38,063 nt of DNA. It comes from Bacteroides sp. Its GTDB lineage: Bacteria; Bacteroidota; Bacteroidia; Bacteroidales; Muribaculaceae. How positions within the stretch are numbered: the first letter of the stretch is position 1; the number at the start of each line of letters is the position of its first letter. The stretch is taken from assembly GCA_014801955.1 (NCBI GenBank), contig JAAVDE010000029.1:1-38063 (forward strand). Reading direction: 5' to 3'. This document shows, in pieces, positions 1 to 6,981 of this stretch. The notes beneath the pieces were generated by a model, which searched no databases, was not told the origin of the DNA, and saw only the letters and a program-made list of their open reading frames with translations. The position numbers and the translations under genes are program-made.

Positions 1-108
1 AAAGTACGCTCTTGGGTGCGGTTTAGGCCGCCCCCGCCGCTTGGGCATCCCCCTCCAGAAGGAGAGTGGAGAATGAGTTCTTCTCGACCAAAATTTTGCA
101 CTTCGGTC

Positions 109-136
109 TTGAATCTGCACAAAATCGCTATCTTTG
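109..136 (+). promoter_or_regulatory. Putative Bacteroidetes-type promoter for the four-helix suffix gene
   Basis: TATCTTTG at 129-136 fits the Bacteroidetes -7 consensus TAnnTTTG, and a TTG at 109-111 lies 17 bases upstream, slightly shorter than the usual 19-21. Transcription would begin near 143, which puts the 9-base tandem repeat at 151-222 inside the untranslated leader. The motif is seen; its use is inferred. Confidence 0.45.
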
Positions 137-150
137 CGCATCCCAAAGGC

Positions 151-222
151 CCTTAACGCCCCTAACGGCCTTAACGACCCTAACGTCTTTAAGGACCTTA
201 AGGACCCTAAGGACTTTAAGGC
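151..222 (+). repeat. 9-base degenerate tandem repeat, eight units
   Basis: Eight consecutive 9-base units with the pattern YYYTAASGN run without a gap. The first four carry TAACG (for example CCTTAACGC and CCCTAACGG) and the last four carry TAAGG (for example CTTTAAGGA and CCTTAAGGA). The array lies between a candidate promoter and the four-helix gene start at 274. Both overlapping small reading frames through it read as three-residue repeats, which is a consequence of the 9-base period and not evidence for a protein. Confidence 0.85.
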
Positions 223-273
223 CCCTCCCAACTTCATCAACATTATTTCAAACCTCTTCACTACCAACCAGCC

Positions 274-831
274 ATGTCAAGCGCCCCGGAACGCCTCGTG
301 CCACGCAGAGGCAACTACAAGGACCTGATCTCCTATCGGAAGGCCAATACGATATTTCGCATTACCTACTACTTCTGTCAGAAATACCTTTCGCCGCGGG
401 ACCGCACCGTTGACCAAATGGTTCAGGCCGCCCGTTCCGGCAAACAAAACATTATTGAAGGGAGCGCTGCATCATCCACCTCATCCAAAACCGAGATAAA
501 ACTCCTCAATGTTGCCAAAGCGAGCCTGCTCGAACTCCTTGAGGACTATGAAGATTACCTTGCAACGCGCAACCATCTGCAATGGCAACCCGACGGCAAA
601 GAATTTGCAGCCATGCGCAGACTCGGTCGAGAGCACAACGACGCCGAATACTATATGAAGCTTATTGAAACCAGGCCACCTGAAACCATTGCAAACATGG
701 CGGTAATACTCATAAAGCAAACCGACTACCTGCTCCACAAACAAATCCAAGCCATCGCCGACACCTTCGTTGGCGAGGGCGGCTTCAGCGAACGCATGTA
801 TCGCCTCCGCCAACTCTCCCGCTCCAAATAA
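274..831 (+). CDS. Four-helix bundle suffix domain protein
   Basis: This 185-residue protein resembles the four-helix suffix family that is related to the 23S rRNA intervening-sequence (S23) proteins. The visible hallmark is SGKQNIIEG at about residues 56-64, followed by a Ser/Thr-rich turn and the helix TEIKLLNVAKASLLELLEDY. Later helices contain the VILIKQTDYLLHKQ segment. There is no signal peptide, so it is probably cytosolic. Family members often sit alone in Bacteroidetes genomes and have no settled function; a nucleic-acid role has been suggested for S23 relatives. It stands alone here, with 50 bases of AT-containing leader after the 9-base repeat. The ATG at 274 was chosen because the family's N-terminal helix (YKDLISYRKANTIF) follows directly. 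Confidence 0.85.
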   Translation: MSSAPERLVPRRGNYKDLISYRKANTIFRITYYFCQKYLSPRDRTVDQMVQAARSGKQNIIEGSAASSTSSKTEIKLLNVAKASLLELLEDYEDYLATRNHLQWQPDGKEFAAMRRLGREHNDAEYYMKLIETRPPETIANMAVILIKQTDYLLHKQIQAIADTFVGEGGFSERMYRLRQLSRSK

Positions 832-1217
832 ACCCCCTCGCATGCCTTTGTATCTTTTATCCAAAAGAGCGTAGACCCAGACTTGTATTTCAACAACGTC
901 GCGAAGCCGGGAGCGAGGGCGTCTCGCCCTCGGCTGTGTCGCGAAGCCCCTCGTTAGCTGCAGATGTGAGGGCGAGACGCCATTACTCCCAGTAGGTAAT
1001 CTTAAATGAAAGAGCCGTGTCATAGCAGTGCTCATACCTGTTTATTTCTAAGAGTTTAATTATAAATCTTCACCGTTGGCACGATTTTAGTCATTATCGT
1101 AAAACATTGTAATAAAATTAGGTAATGTCGTATAAAGTCACCTTATAAATTTACAGTCTTTAAGTTTATGTCAAATATTTACTTTATTCATAATAAAACA
1201 AAGCTAAATACAACATA
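832..1217. repeat. Intergenic region with a palindromic repeat at 898-981
   Basis: No gene is seen in this 386-base gap. Its GC-rich part holds nested repeats: an inverted pair of 14-base arms (GGCGTCTCGCCCTC at 918-931 and its complement at 968-981), a perfect hairpin inside the left arm (CGAGGGCG at 914-921, TCT loop, CGCCCTCG at 925-932), and a direct repeat GTCGCGAAGCC at 898-908 and 938-948. It resembles a REP or MITE-type intergenic element, or the terminator region of the upstream gene. From about 1040 on the sequence becomes strongly AT-rich with no further structure recognised. Confidence 0.6.
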
Positions 1218-1502
1218 TTAATCCTCCTTTTTAGCTTGTTTGCGAAAAAATTCGGTCATAGCATCTTCCAGTTCTTCGCGCTTGCGACGTTTTCGACTTA
1301 TAGAGGTTACTAACGGCCAACATACACTACTGATACCTCCAGATAATACTGACATTGAAGAAATATCTTCTCTACAATCACGAATAAACTCAGTGGGATT
1401 AACACCCATAGCAATAGTAAGAATTACGGTCAACAACCAAACTATTCCTACTCCAAAACAAAATCCTATTACGATTGCTTTTAATGTTTGAGAAAGTGTC
1501 AT
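1218..1502 (-). CDS. Small hypothetical membrane protein
   Basis: This 94-residue product is not recognised. It has a long hydrophobic stretch at about residues 8-33 (IVIGFCFGVGIVWLLTVILT...), a polar middle (NPTEFIRDCREDIS), a weaker hydrophobic stretch at about 48-67, and a highly charged C-terminus rich in Lys, Arg and Glu (SRKRRKREELEDAMTEFF). This suggests a one- or two-span inner-membrane protein with a cytoplasmic basic tail. No Shine-Dalgarno sequence or clear promoter is visible. It lies in AT-rich sequence unlike the centre of the window, downstream of a 62-residue ORF on the same strand. It may be a real accessory gene; the hydrophobic pattern argues against chance. Confidence 0.5.
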   Translation of the reverse strand: MTLSQTLKAIVIGFCFGVGIVWLLTVILTIAMGVNPTEFIRDCREDISSMSVLSGGISSVCWPLVTSISRKRRKREELEDAMTEFFRKQAKKED

Positions 1503-1536
1503 ATATTAAATTAGTTTTTAAGTTATTTAATTGATA

Positions 1537-1725
1537 TTATAAAACTTTGGAAGAAAATATTGCGCAATTCTTAACTGCTTTGTATAAAACGTCAACTAAA
1601 TCATTGGCGTACCACACATACCCTAATAATCTTTCATTATCGGTAAAATCAACATATTGAAAACACCATTTTGTTTCTAAATTTCGGATAGATAAATAGA
1701 ACACTCGGTCATCGTTACTCTTCAT
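1537..1725 (-). CDS. Small hypothetical protein, possibly a gene remnant
   Basis: This 62-residue ORF is not recognised. The translation has a normal amino-acid mix with several aromatic residues (RNLETKWCFQYVDF, GYVWYANDLVDVLYKAV), which is more protein-like than a random AT-rich frame, but it has no motif, signal peptide or ribosome-binding site. It lies 34 bases upstream of the small membrane-protein gene on the same strand and could be co-transcribed with it. It could also be the tail of a degraded larger gene. A minus-strand TAAATTTG at 2030-2037 is the nearest candidate promoter, but the structured region at 1786-2022 lies between them. Confidence 0.35.
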   Translation of the reverse strand: MKSNDDRVFYLSIRNLETKWCFQYVDFTDNERLLGYVWYANDLVDVLYKAVKNCAIFSSKVL

Positions 1726-1785
1726 CTCTGCTGGGTGTAGAGATATTAGCTCTCCATATTTTTTTCATCGTAAATCAATGACTTT

Positions 1786-2022
1786 GTACTCCAGTTCCTA
1801 AGAGTACTATTCAACAACGAAGCGTGGAACTGCAATGCCACGTTCTAAGTCGGAGGTCGTAGGAAGAACCTTTTTAAGAGAAATGGTAATAGCAGCCCAC
1901 GCCGTTAGCGTGAGAACCACTATGCGCACTCTCTTAAAAGTCTTGAATTTCCTACGTTCCCGACTTTGAGATGAGCATAACGCTTCTTATTTTCAATATG
2001 TTATCGATAGGCATGTGCCTAT
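1786..2022 (+). ncRNA. Candidate structured small RNA (6S-like architecture)
   Basis: No coding potential is seen, but base pairing is extensive. From outside in: GAAGCGT (1819-1825) with ACGCTTC (1980-1986), an internal loop of 21 and 13 bases, AAGTCGG (1847-1853) with CCGACTT (1960-1966), CGTAGGAA (1858-1865) with TTCCTACG (1949-1956), TTTTAAGAGA (1872-1881) with its complement (1930-1939), and an apical hairpin CACGC-CGTTA-GCGTG (1898-1912). Extra G-U pairs (1866:1948, 1871:1940, 1856:1958) form only when the plus strand is transcribed. A 7-pair hairpin at 1821-1827/1838-1844 competes with the outer stem. A T-rich stretch follows the outer stem, and another hairpin with 7-base arms lies at 2007-2022. 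A long rod with a central bubble is the 6S RNA plan, but I cannot confirm the family; ends are approximate. A weak promoter-like TGACTTTG lies at 1779-1786. Confidence 0.45.
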
Positions 2023-2029
2023 TCGCCTG

Positions 2030-2037
2030 CAAATTTA
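2030..2037 (-). promoter_or_regulatory. Minus-strand -7-like element
   Basis: On the minus strand the sequence reads TAAATTTG, an exact TAnnTTTG match. The nearest plausible -33 TTG (complement of CAA at 2061-2063) is 23 bases away, a little long. If active it would transcribe leftward across the structured region, giving an antisense or alternative-strand transcript toward the small ORFs at 1537-1725 and 1218-1502. AT-rich sequence produces such matches by chance, so this is weak. Confidence 0.3.
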
Positions 2038-2072
2038 ATCAAAATTTCTCAATTTTCAGCCAATTTGGTATT

Positions 2073-2092
2073 AAATATTTGGAAATATTTGG
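2073..2092 (+). repeat. Two adjacent copies of a 10-base direct repeat
   Basis: AAATATTTGG occurs at 2073-2082 and again at 2083-2092, and the next two bases continue the pattern (AA). A related CCAATTTGG lies at 2060-2068. The copies are spaced by one helical turn and lie 40-60 bases upstream of the 5'-nucleotidase promoter, so they could be an operator or simply a small slippage duplication. Confidence 0.6.
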
Positions 2093-2130
2093 AACTCGCC
2101 GGGGGAGGTTGCGAAATTCGTAATTATGAA

Positions 2131-2161
2131 TTGCGAATTAGTAATTAAAGTTGTAACTTTG
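2131..2161 (+). promoter_or_regulatory. Promoter of the 5'-nucleotidase gene
   Basis: TTG at 2131-2133 and TAACTTTG at 2154-2161 are separated by 20 bases, an exact match to the Bacteroidetes promoter. The ATG at 2167 begins only five bases after the -7 element, where transcription itself should start, so the mRNA would be leaderless or nearly so. Confidence 0.75.
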
Positions 2162-2166
2162 CATCC

Positions 2167-3609
2167 ATGAAATTAGCTGAAATTTTATTTTCTGTTGCTT
2201 TAGGCACAGGTTTTACGGCGTGTTCGAGTTCGCAACCGGCGGCTGAACAGCTTGTTATTCTACATACTAACGATACGCACAGCCATATCGACCCGCTGGC
2301 CGACAGCGACCTGGGCGGCGTTGCCCGCCGAAAGGTGCTGATTGACTCTGTGCGCAATGCGCGCGAGAATGTGTTGGTTGTCGATGCTGGCGATATTGTT
2401 CAGGGAACTCTTTATTTTCATCTCTATCGCGGCGCCGTTGAGCAGCAGATGCTCAATGAGTTAGGCTATGATATTCAGATTCTTGGCAATCATGAGTTCG
2501 ATAATGGTATCGACGGCCTGAGCGAAATGCTGGCCGAGGCAAGGCCGACTCTGCTGAGTTCAAACTATGCGTTTGCGGATTCGCTGCTCGCTTCCCGCTT
2601 CAGCCCCTATGTTATTAAGGAGTATGGCGACAAGCGCGTCGGATTGTTTGCGCTGAATCTTAACCCGAAGGGGATGATTGCCGAGGGTAATTATGATGGC
2701 GTTGAGTATCAGCCGTGGAAGGCGGCGACTGAGCACGTTGTCAATGAGTTGCGCAACAAAGAGAAGTGTGACTACGTTATTGCGGTTACGCATATCGGCG
2801 TTGAGGGTTCGAGCGAGAATCCGGAGCTGTTTGGCGACGTTCAGGTTGCGCGCCAGACCTCGGGTATCGACCTAATTATCGGCGGCCATAGCCACACGCG
2901 CCTCGACCCGGCTCTCAAGGAGGTCAATGCCGCCGGCGACACGGTTGTTATCGTTCAGACAGGCAAGTATGGCACGGCGCTTGGCGAAATAACTCTTGAT
3001 TTGGCTTCAGGCGCCATTTCCGAGCGCCTGATTCCGGTTGATTCACGCCTTGACTCCCGTCGCGACCCCGAGTTGCTCGCCGCCATCGAACCTTATCGTG
3101 CGGGCATTGACTCGCTTTATAACCACGAGATTTTCCGCCTGGAGGCTGCCGAACCGTTGAATGGCCGTTCGCCGCAGTTCCATGATTTCGTTGCGCGCTT
3201 CATTGCAGACCGCGGCGAGCGAGTGCTCGGCAAACCCGTTGACGTTGCCATCGGCAACAAGGGAAGCCTGCGCACCACCTGGGCTCCGGGCGCTGTTAGC
3301 GAAGGCGCCGTGCTTGACATGATGCCTTTCCGCAACCACATTGTAGTCCTGGAACTGAAGGGATCGGACCTGTTGGAGGCGTTCGAGGTTATGGAGGCGC
3401 GCGGCGGCGACATTGCCGGCGGCCTTACGGACCCGAAGCTCATCGACCCGGAGCGCTGCTATCGCGTGGCAACGATTGACTATCTGGCCAACGGCGGCGA
3501 CTATATGACCCCGCTGACCCGCGGCACGCGCCTGGCCGAGAGCCGGCAGTGGGTGTTTGACGACCTGCTCGACTACCTGCGCGCCAACCCGGTGATTGAA
3601 ATTAAATAA
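2167..3609 (+). CDS. 5'-nucleotidase / metallophosphatase lipoprotein (UshA-like)
   Basis: This 480-residue exported enzyme is expected to hydrolyse nucleotides or related phosphoesters at the cell surface or in the periplasm. The N-terminus is a lipoprotein signal with lipobox TGFTAC (Cys at about 19). The metallophosphatase domain follows: NDTHSH, DAGDIVQGT, GNHEFDNG, THIG and GGHSHT supply the two-metal site. The 5'-nucleotidase C-terminal domain contains MMPFRNHIVVLELKG and ATIDYLANGGDYM. The family's NGGGIR-type motif reads IGNKGSLR, and the stretch before RCYRVATID appears shorter than in UshA (about 550 residues), so substrate range may differ. The two domains are often separate genes in Bacteroidetes but are fused here. 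The ATG at 2167 is needed for the lipobox. It heads the unit with ferritin and panB; the ferritin start is 19 bases downstream. Confidence 0.9.
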   Translation: MKLAEILFSVALGTGFTACSSSQPAAEQLVILHTNDTHSHIDPLADSDLGGVARRKVLIDSVRNARENVLVVDAGDIVQGTLYFHLYRGAVEQQMLNELGYDIQILGNHEFDNGIDGLSEMLAEARPTLLSSNYAFADSLLASRFSPYVIKEYGDKRVGLFALNLNPKGMIAEGNYDGVEYQPWKAATEHVVNELRNKEKCDYVIAVTHIGVEGSSENPELFGDVQVARQTSGIDLIIGGHSHTRLDPALKEVNAAGDTVVIVQTGKYGTALGEITLDLASGAISERLIPVDSRLDSRRDPELLAAIEPYRAGIDSLYNHEIFRLEAAEPLNGRSPQFHDFVARFIADRGERVLGKPVDVAIGNKGSLRTTWAPGAVSEGAVLDMMPFRNHIVVLELKGSDLLEAFEVMEARGGDIAGGLTDPKLIDPERCYRVATIDYLANGGDYMTPLTRGTRLAESRQWVFDDLLDYLRANPVIEIK

Positions 3610-3628
3610 CTCATAATCATAATCAAAA

Positions 3629-4153
3629 ATGCTTAGCCAAAACATTCAAAACGCTATCAACGCGCAAATCAATGCCGAACTCTGGTCGGCCTATCTCTAT
3701 TTGTCAATGGGAATGTTCTGCGAGGACAAGGGCATGCCCGGTGTTGCCAACTGGTTCCGCATTCAGTTCAAGGAGGAGCAGGCCCATGCCGAAATTTTCA
3801 TGAACTATGTTAACCGCCGCGGCGGACGCGTTCTTCTCGCTCCCATCGATGCAGTGCCGGTTGACGGCTGGAACTCGCTGACCGAACTGTTTGAAGCAGT
3901 GCTTGCCCACGAACAGAAGGTTACCGCAATGATCAATGACCTCTATGCGCTGGCTGAATCGGAACATGACTACGCTACCCGCGACCAGCTCACCTGGTTC
4001 GTTAACGAACAGGTCGAGGAGGAAGAAAACGCCCAGACCCTCATCAATAAATTCCGCATGATCGGCACCGACGGCCCCGGCCTCTATACGCTCGACCGCG
4101 AACTTGCCGCACGCGTTTATAATGTTCCCGCACCCCTCCAAACTGCAGAATAA
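3629..4153 (+). CDS. ftnA: Non-heme ferritin
   Basis: This 174-residue protein is a full-length bacterial ferritin that oxidises Fe(II) and stores the mineral in a 24-subunit cytosolic shell. The ferroxidase ligands are in place: Glu17 in INAELW, Glu50 and His53 in FKEEQAH, Glu95 in AHEQKV, and Gln128 in NEQVEEEE. No heme-binding Met typical of bacterioferritin is evident at the usual site. The C-terminus ([12 protein letters not shown]) is slightly longer than in E. coli FtnA. The gene lies 19 bases after the 5'-nucleotidase stop and only two bases before panB, so it is probably part of that transcript; no iron-responsive operator was recognised. Confidence 0.95.
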   Translation: MLSQNIQNAINAQINAELWSAYLYLSMGMFCEDKGMPGVANWFRIQFKEEQAHAEIFMNYVNRRGGRVLLAPIDAVPVDGWNSLTELFEAVLAHEQKVTAMINDLYALAESEHDYATRDQLTWFVNEQVEEEENAQTLINKFRMIGTDGPGLYTLDRELAARVYNVPAPLQTAE

Positions 4154-4155
4154 AA

Positions 4156-4977
4156 ATGTCTACAAACACCGTTGACGACAAGCGCAAGGTAACTACCGTG
4201 CGCTTGCAGCAGATGAAAGACCGTGGCGAAAAAATCGCCATGTTGACCGCCTATGACTACTCTATGGCCCAGCTCGTTGACGCTGCCGGCATTGACGCCA
4301 TCCTCGTTGGCGACTCCGCAGCGAACGTTATGGCCGGCTATTCGACCACTCTGCCCATCACTGTTGATGAAATGATAACCTATGCGTCGTCGGTCGTTCG
4401 CGGCGCAAAGCGTGCGCTGATCGTGTGCGACATGCCGTTCGGCTCCTATCAGGGCAACTCGGAAGTGGCGCTGGCCAACGCCGTGCACATCATCAAGGAG
4501 AGCGGCGCCGAAGCCCTCAAGCTCGAAGGCGGCGCTGAAATCCGCGAAAGCATCGAGCGCATTCTCGCTGCCGGCATTCCGGTTATGGGTCACCTCGGCC
4601 TTACGCCCCAGAGCGTTAACAAGTTTGGCGGCTATGGCCTCCGCGCCAAAGGTGAAGCCGAGGCTCAGAAACTTATCGACGATGCGCTGATGCTTCAGGA
4701 GCTCGGCTGCTTTGCGCTCGTGCTCGAAAAAATTCCTGCCGATTTGGCGCGCAAGGTGTCGGAAGCGCTCACTATTCCGACCATCGGCATCGGTGCCGGC
4801 TCGGGAACCGACGGCCAGGTGCTGGTTTTGCAAGACATGCTCGGCATGAACGGCGGCTTCGCGCCCAAGTTCCTCCGCAAGTATGCCGACCTGAGTCAGG
4901 TAATCACCTCTGCCATCGGTAACTATGTTTCCGACGTTAAGGCCGTTGACTTCCCTAACGAAAACGAACAGTATTGA
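4156..4977 (+). CDS. panB: 3-methyl-2-oxobutanoate hydroxymethyltransferase
   Basis: PanB transfers a hydroxymethyl group from 5,10-methylenetetrahydrofolate to 2-oxoisovalerate, the first committed step of pantothenate and hence CoA synthesis. The 273-residue length is normal. Conserved segments are LTAYDY (about 31-35), VGDSA with metal ligand Asp53, DMPFGSYQ with Asp92, KLEGG with Glu124, GHLGLTPQS, and [14 protein letters not shown]. It is cytosolic and forms decamers in known family members. It begins two bases after the ferritin stop. Its stop codon overlaps the TTG start of the LicD-type gene, implying translational coupling. panC and panD are not in the window. Confidence 0.97.
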   Translation: MSTNTVDDKRKVTTVRLQQMKDRGEKIAMLTAYDYSMAQLVDAAGIDAILVGDSAANVMAGYSTTLPITVDEMITYASSVVRGAKRALIVCDMPFGSYQGNSEVALANAVHIIKESGAEALKLEGGAEIRESIERILAAGIPVMGHLGLTPQSVNKFGGYGLRAKGEAEAQKLIDDALMLQELGCFALVLEKIPADLARKVSEALTIPTIGIGAGSGTDGQVLVLQDMLGMNGGFAPKFLRKYADLSQVITSAIGNYVSDVKAVDFPNENEQY

Positions 4978-5780
4978 TTAGCTCCGAACAGCAGGCGGCG
5001 CTGCGCGCGCAGTTTAACCCCGACGGCTCTGCGCTGCGGCGCCGCCAGCTTCGCATGCTCGAAATATTGAAATTCGTTGACCGCGTTTGCGTTGAAAACG
5101 ATATTCCCTACTGGCTCAGCTCCGGCACCTGTCTCGGCGCCGTTCGCCACGGGGGCTTCATTCCGTGGGACGACGATGTTGACATCGAACTCCTTGAACA
5201 CGATTACCGCCGGCTGCGCCGCGCGTGGCTCGCGCTGCCGAATCCGCCATTCGCATGGCAGGACTCCGCGACCGACCCGGCCTATGTTAACCCCTACGCA
5301 AAAATCCGCGACTTGCGGAGCCGGATTGTCGAACCTGATCCGCGCGGCTGGAACTATCGCTATCGCGGGCTGTTTGTCGACGTGTTCCATATCCGGCCCT
5401 CATCGTCGGTTTGGCTCGACAAGGCCGTCAATCTCTATCAGAAACATATCATTTGGCCGTTGGCCGCCATTCAGTCGCGCTCGGTTCAGCGCCTGGCAAT
5501 GCGCCCGGCTTTGTGGCTCTTTCAGCGGGTAATCACTCCGATAGCCAATGCTTTTGCGCGCATTGGCGCGCGCGACCGGCTGCGCCATGCGCCCGGCTCG
5601 CTGTTCACCCGCCCGCGCCGGCTGCCCGATGTTGCCGCAACGGTGCGCGTGCCCTTCGAGGATGCCATGCTGCCCATTCCGGCCGGCTATGACTCATATC
5701 TCCGCACAATCTACGGCGACTATAACTCACTGCCAACGAACTTCCACACCCATTCGCTGCGGGTTGATTTCCTCGACTAA
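4974..5780 (+). CDS. LicD family phosphotransferase
   Basis: LicD proteins are nucleotidyltransferase-fold enzymes that attach phosphocholine or other phospho-substituents to cell-surface glycans. The 268-residue product carries the family core [20 protein letters not shown] at about residues 50-70, with the metal-binding DDDVDIE just after, and [11 protein letters not shown] at about 125-135. The start is taken as TTG at 4974 because the segment before the first internal ATG (5055) has the family's usual N-terminal pattern ([19 protein letters not shown]). That start overlaps the panB stop as TTGA. The stop at 5778-5780 overlaps the stop of the convergent TM2 gene by four bases. The acceptor is unknown; glycosyltransferases on the opposite strand nearby are consistent with surface-polysaccharide decoration. 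Confidence 0.85.
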   Translation: MISSEQQAALRAQFNPDGSALRRRQLRMLEILKFVDRVCVENDIPYWLSSGTCLGAVRHGGFIPWDDDVDIELLEHDYRRLRRAWLALPNPPFAWQDSATDPAYVNPYAKIRDLRSRIVEPDPRGWNYRYRGLFVDVFHIRPSSSVWLDKAVNLYQKHIIWPLAAIQSRSVQRLAMRPALWLFQRVITPIANAFARIGARDRLRHAPGSLFTRPRRLPDVAATVRVPFEDAMLPIPAGYDSYLRTIYGDYNSLPTNFHTHSLRVDFLD

Positions 5781-6172
5781 AACAGCGGGAAGGTAGCGGA
5801 GGTCTGAACGTATTTCCGCTCGAACTCGTCGTTGGTCATGCAGAGCATCAGAACGCCCTGGATTGTTGAAATCACCTGCCACAGGCCGCAGGAACAGAGG
5901 CTGAGCAGAAGAACGATAACGCCGGCCCAACCTTTGCCGAGATAGAAATACTGGGCGCCGAAGTAGCCGAGAAAAATGGCCAGCAGGGCAGCGACTCCGC
6001 GACATTTCCCTTCGGGACCGCTGGGAGAGAATACGTTGTTGTCGTCATAGGGTCGCGTGCCTTGATTATAGGGCGGAGGCGTTTGGTTGATGTAGTCGAG
6101 TTGACCGCCGCAGCGGGGGCAATAGTTAGGGGCGTCGTCGTGGTAGGTGCGACAATTGCTGCAATACTTCAT
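5777..6172 (-). CDS. Zinc-ribbon TM2 domain membrane protein
   Basis: This 131-residue protein starts with a zinc-ribbon signature, CSNC at residues 4-7 and CPRC at 18-21, followed by a Pro/Tyr/Asn-rich linker. A TM2 domain comes next: RGVAALLAIFLGYFGAQYFY with a second hydrophobic span, VIVLLLSLCSCGLWQVI. TM2 proteins are small two-span membrane proteins of unclear function. The gene is last in the minus-strand dnaB unit; its ATG overlaps the stop of the preceding glycosyltransferase as ATGA (6169-6172). It ends on the stop codon of the convergent LicD gene. Confidence 0.85.
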   Translation of the reverse strand: MKYCSNCRTYHDDAPNYCPRCGGQLDYINQTPPPYNQGTRPYDDNNVFSPSGPEGKCRGVAALLAIFLGYFGAQYFYLGKGWAGVIVLLLSLCSCGLWQVISTIQGVLMLCMTNDEFERKYVQTSATFPLF

Positions 6173-6981
6173 TTCAAATATTTTTTATTTCGGTTAAACA
6201 ATGCCGGGGCACCCAAGGCACCTGCGGTGATATGGCGCAACGCACGGATAAACGATGTTTTACCCGCCCGGGCCGTGCGCCATGCTTTCAGCGGCACTCG
6301 CAGCGGCGCGCTCCACGGGTTCATCAGTGCGATAACGGCTCCGAATCCGCGCAGATTACCGTCGGTGACGGTGGTCTTGGTGCCGGTTGAAGGGTGGGGG
6401 TGGCGGCAGATGGTCAGAGGGAAGAACCTGCAGTCCAGGCCGCGCTTTATCGCAGTGTGGAGCATCATTTCGTCCTCGCCGCCCTGATAGCGCGGCGCGC
6501 CGAGCCCGAGCTCCGGACACATGCGCAGATTCCCGGCCGACGAGCGCCGGAGTGCCATTTCAAAGGATGTTACATAATAACCCTTCGGCAACCGATTCCC
6601 GAGGCACGTTTCACTTTGCGGGAACTCGGGATTCCCATCTTTTTCGGAGCGGAAAGTTGCGAAATCAAGACCCGGATTTTCGCTGAAAACACGCAGGATT
6701 TCATCGAAAGCGCCGGGAAGATATGTCAAGTCATCGTCGGCAATCAGAATAACGTCGGCCGTGCAATGGTCGAGCGCATTATTGCGGTTGTTAGAAAGCC
6801 CGCCACCGTCAAAGCGATGAATTTCAACGTCGGGGCGCAACAGCGCCGTTGGAATCGGCGCGTTTTCATGTCGCTGCCATGAAACCACATAGCGCACGCC
6901 GGGCTGAGGAGGCAAAAGGACTGTTGCCACCCGTTCGATGCCCTGCGGGCCGTGGGTTATCATTGCGAGGTCGAGCGTCAT
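6169..6981 (-). CDS. Family 2-like glycosyltransferase
   Basis: The product (about 270 residues) looks like a GT-A fold glycosyltransferase. It begins LDLAMITHGPQGIERV, has a GGGLSNNRNNALDHC segment typical of the nucleotide-sugar binding region, and the metal-binding motif IADDDLTYLPGAF. GGEDEMML in the second half fits the acceptor/catalytic region, and HPHPSTG may correspond to a late metal or acceptor site. The ATG at 6979-6981 was chosen over one 48 bases upstream because it overlaps the stop of the previous gene as ATGA and starts at the expected first beta strand. Sugar donor and acceptor are unknown. It is coupled to the GT4 gene upstream and the TM2 gene downstream. Confidence 0.8.
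   Translation of the reverse strand: MTLDLAMITHGPQGIERVATVLLPPQPGVRYVVSWQRHENAPIPTALLRPDVEIHRFDGGGLSNNRNNALDHCTADVILIADDDLTYLPGAFDEILRVFSENPGLDFATFRSEKDGNPEFPQSETCLGNRLPKGYYVTSFEMALRRSSAGNLRMCPELGLGAPRYQGGEDEMMLHTAIKRGLDCRFFPLTICRHPHPSTGTKTTVTDGNLRGFGAVIALMNPWSAPLRVPLKAWRTARAGKTSFIRALRHITAGALGAPALFNRNKKYLK

Noticed and set aside
151-222. CRISPR array
   Set aside because: The units are 9 bases, directly adjacent and have no spacers; no cas gene is in the window.
66-413. Two overlapping small ORFs with LRT/LTx and KDx repeats
   Set aside because: The repeats are forced by the 9-base DNA period, the frames overlap the start of the real four-helix gene, and both frames look equally repetitive.
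1786-2022. SRP RNA, tmRNA or RNase P RNA as identity of the structured region
   Set aside because: The SRP GGAA-loop helix, the tmRNA alanine acceptor and tag frame, and the RNase P core motifs were not found, and the size does not suit tmRNA or RNase P.
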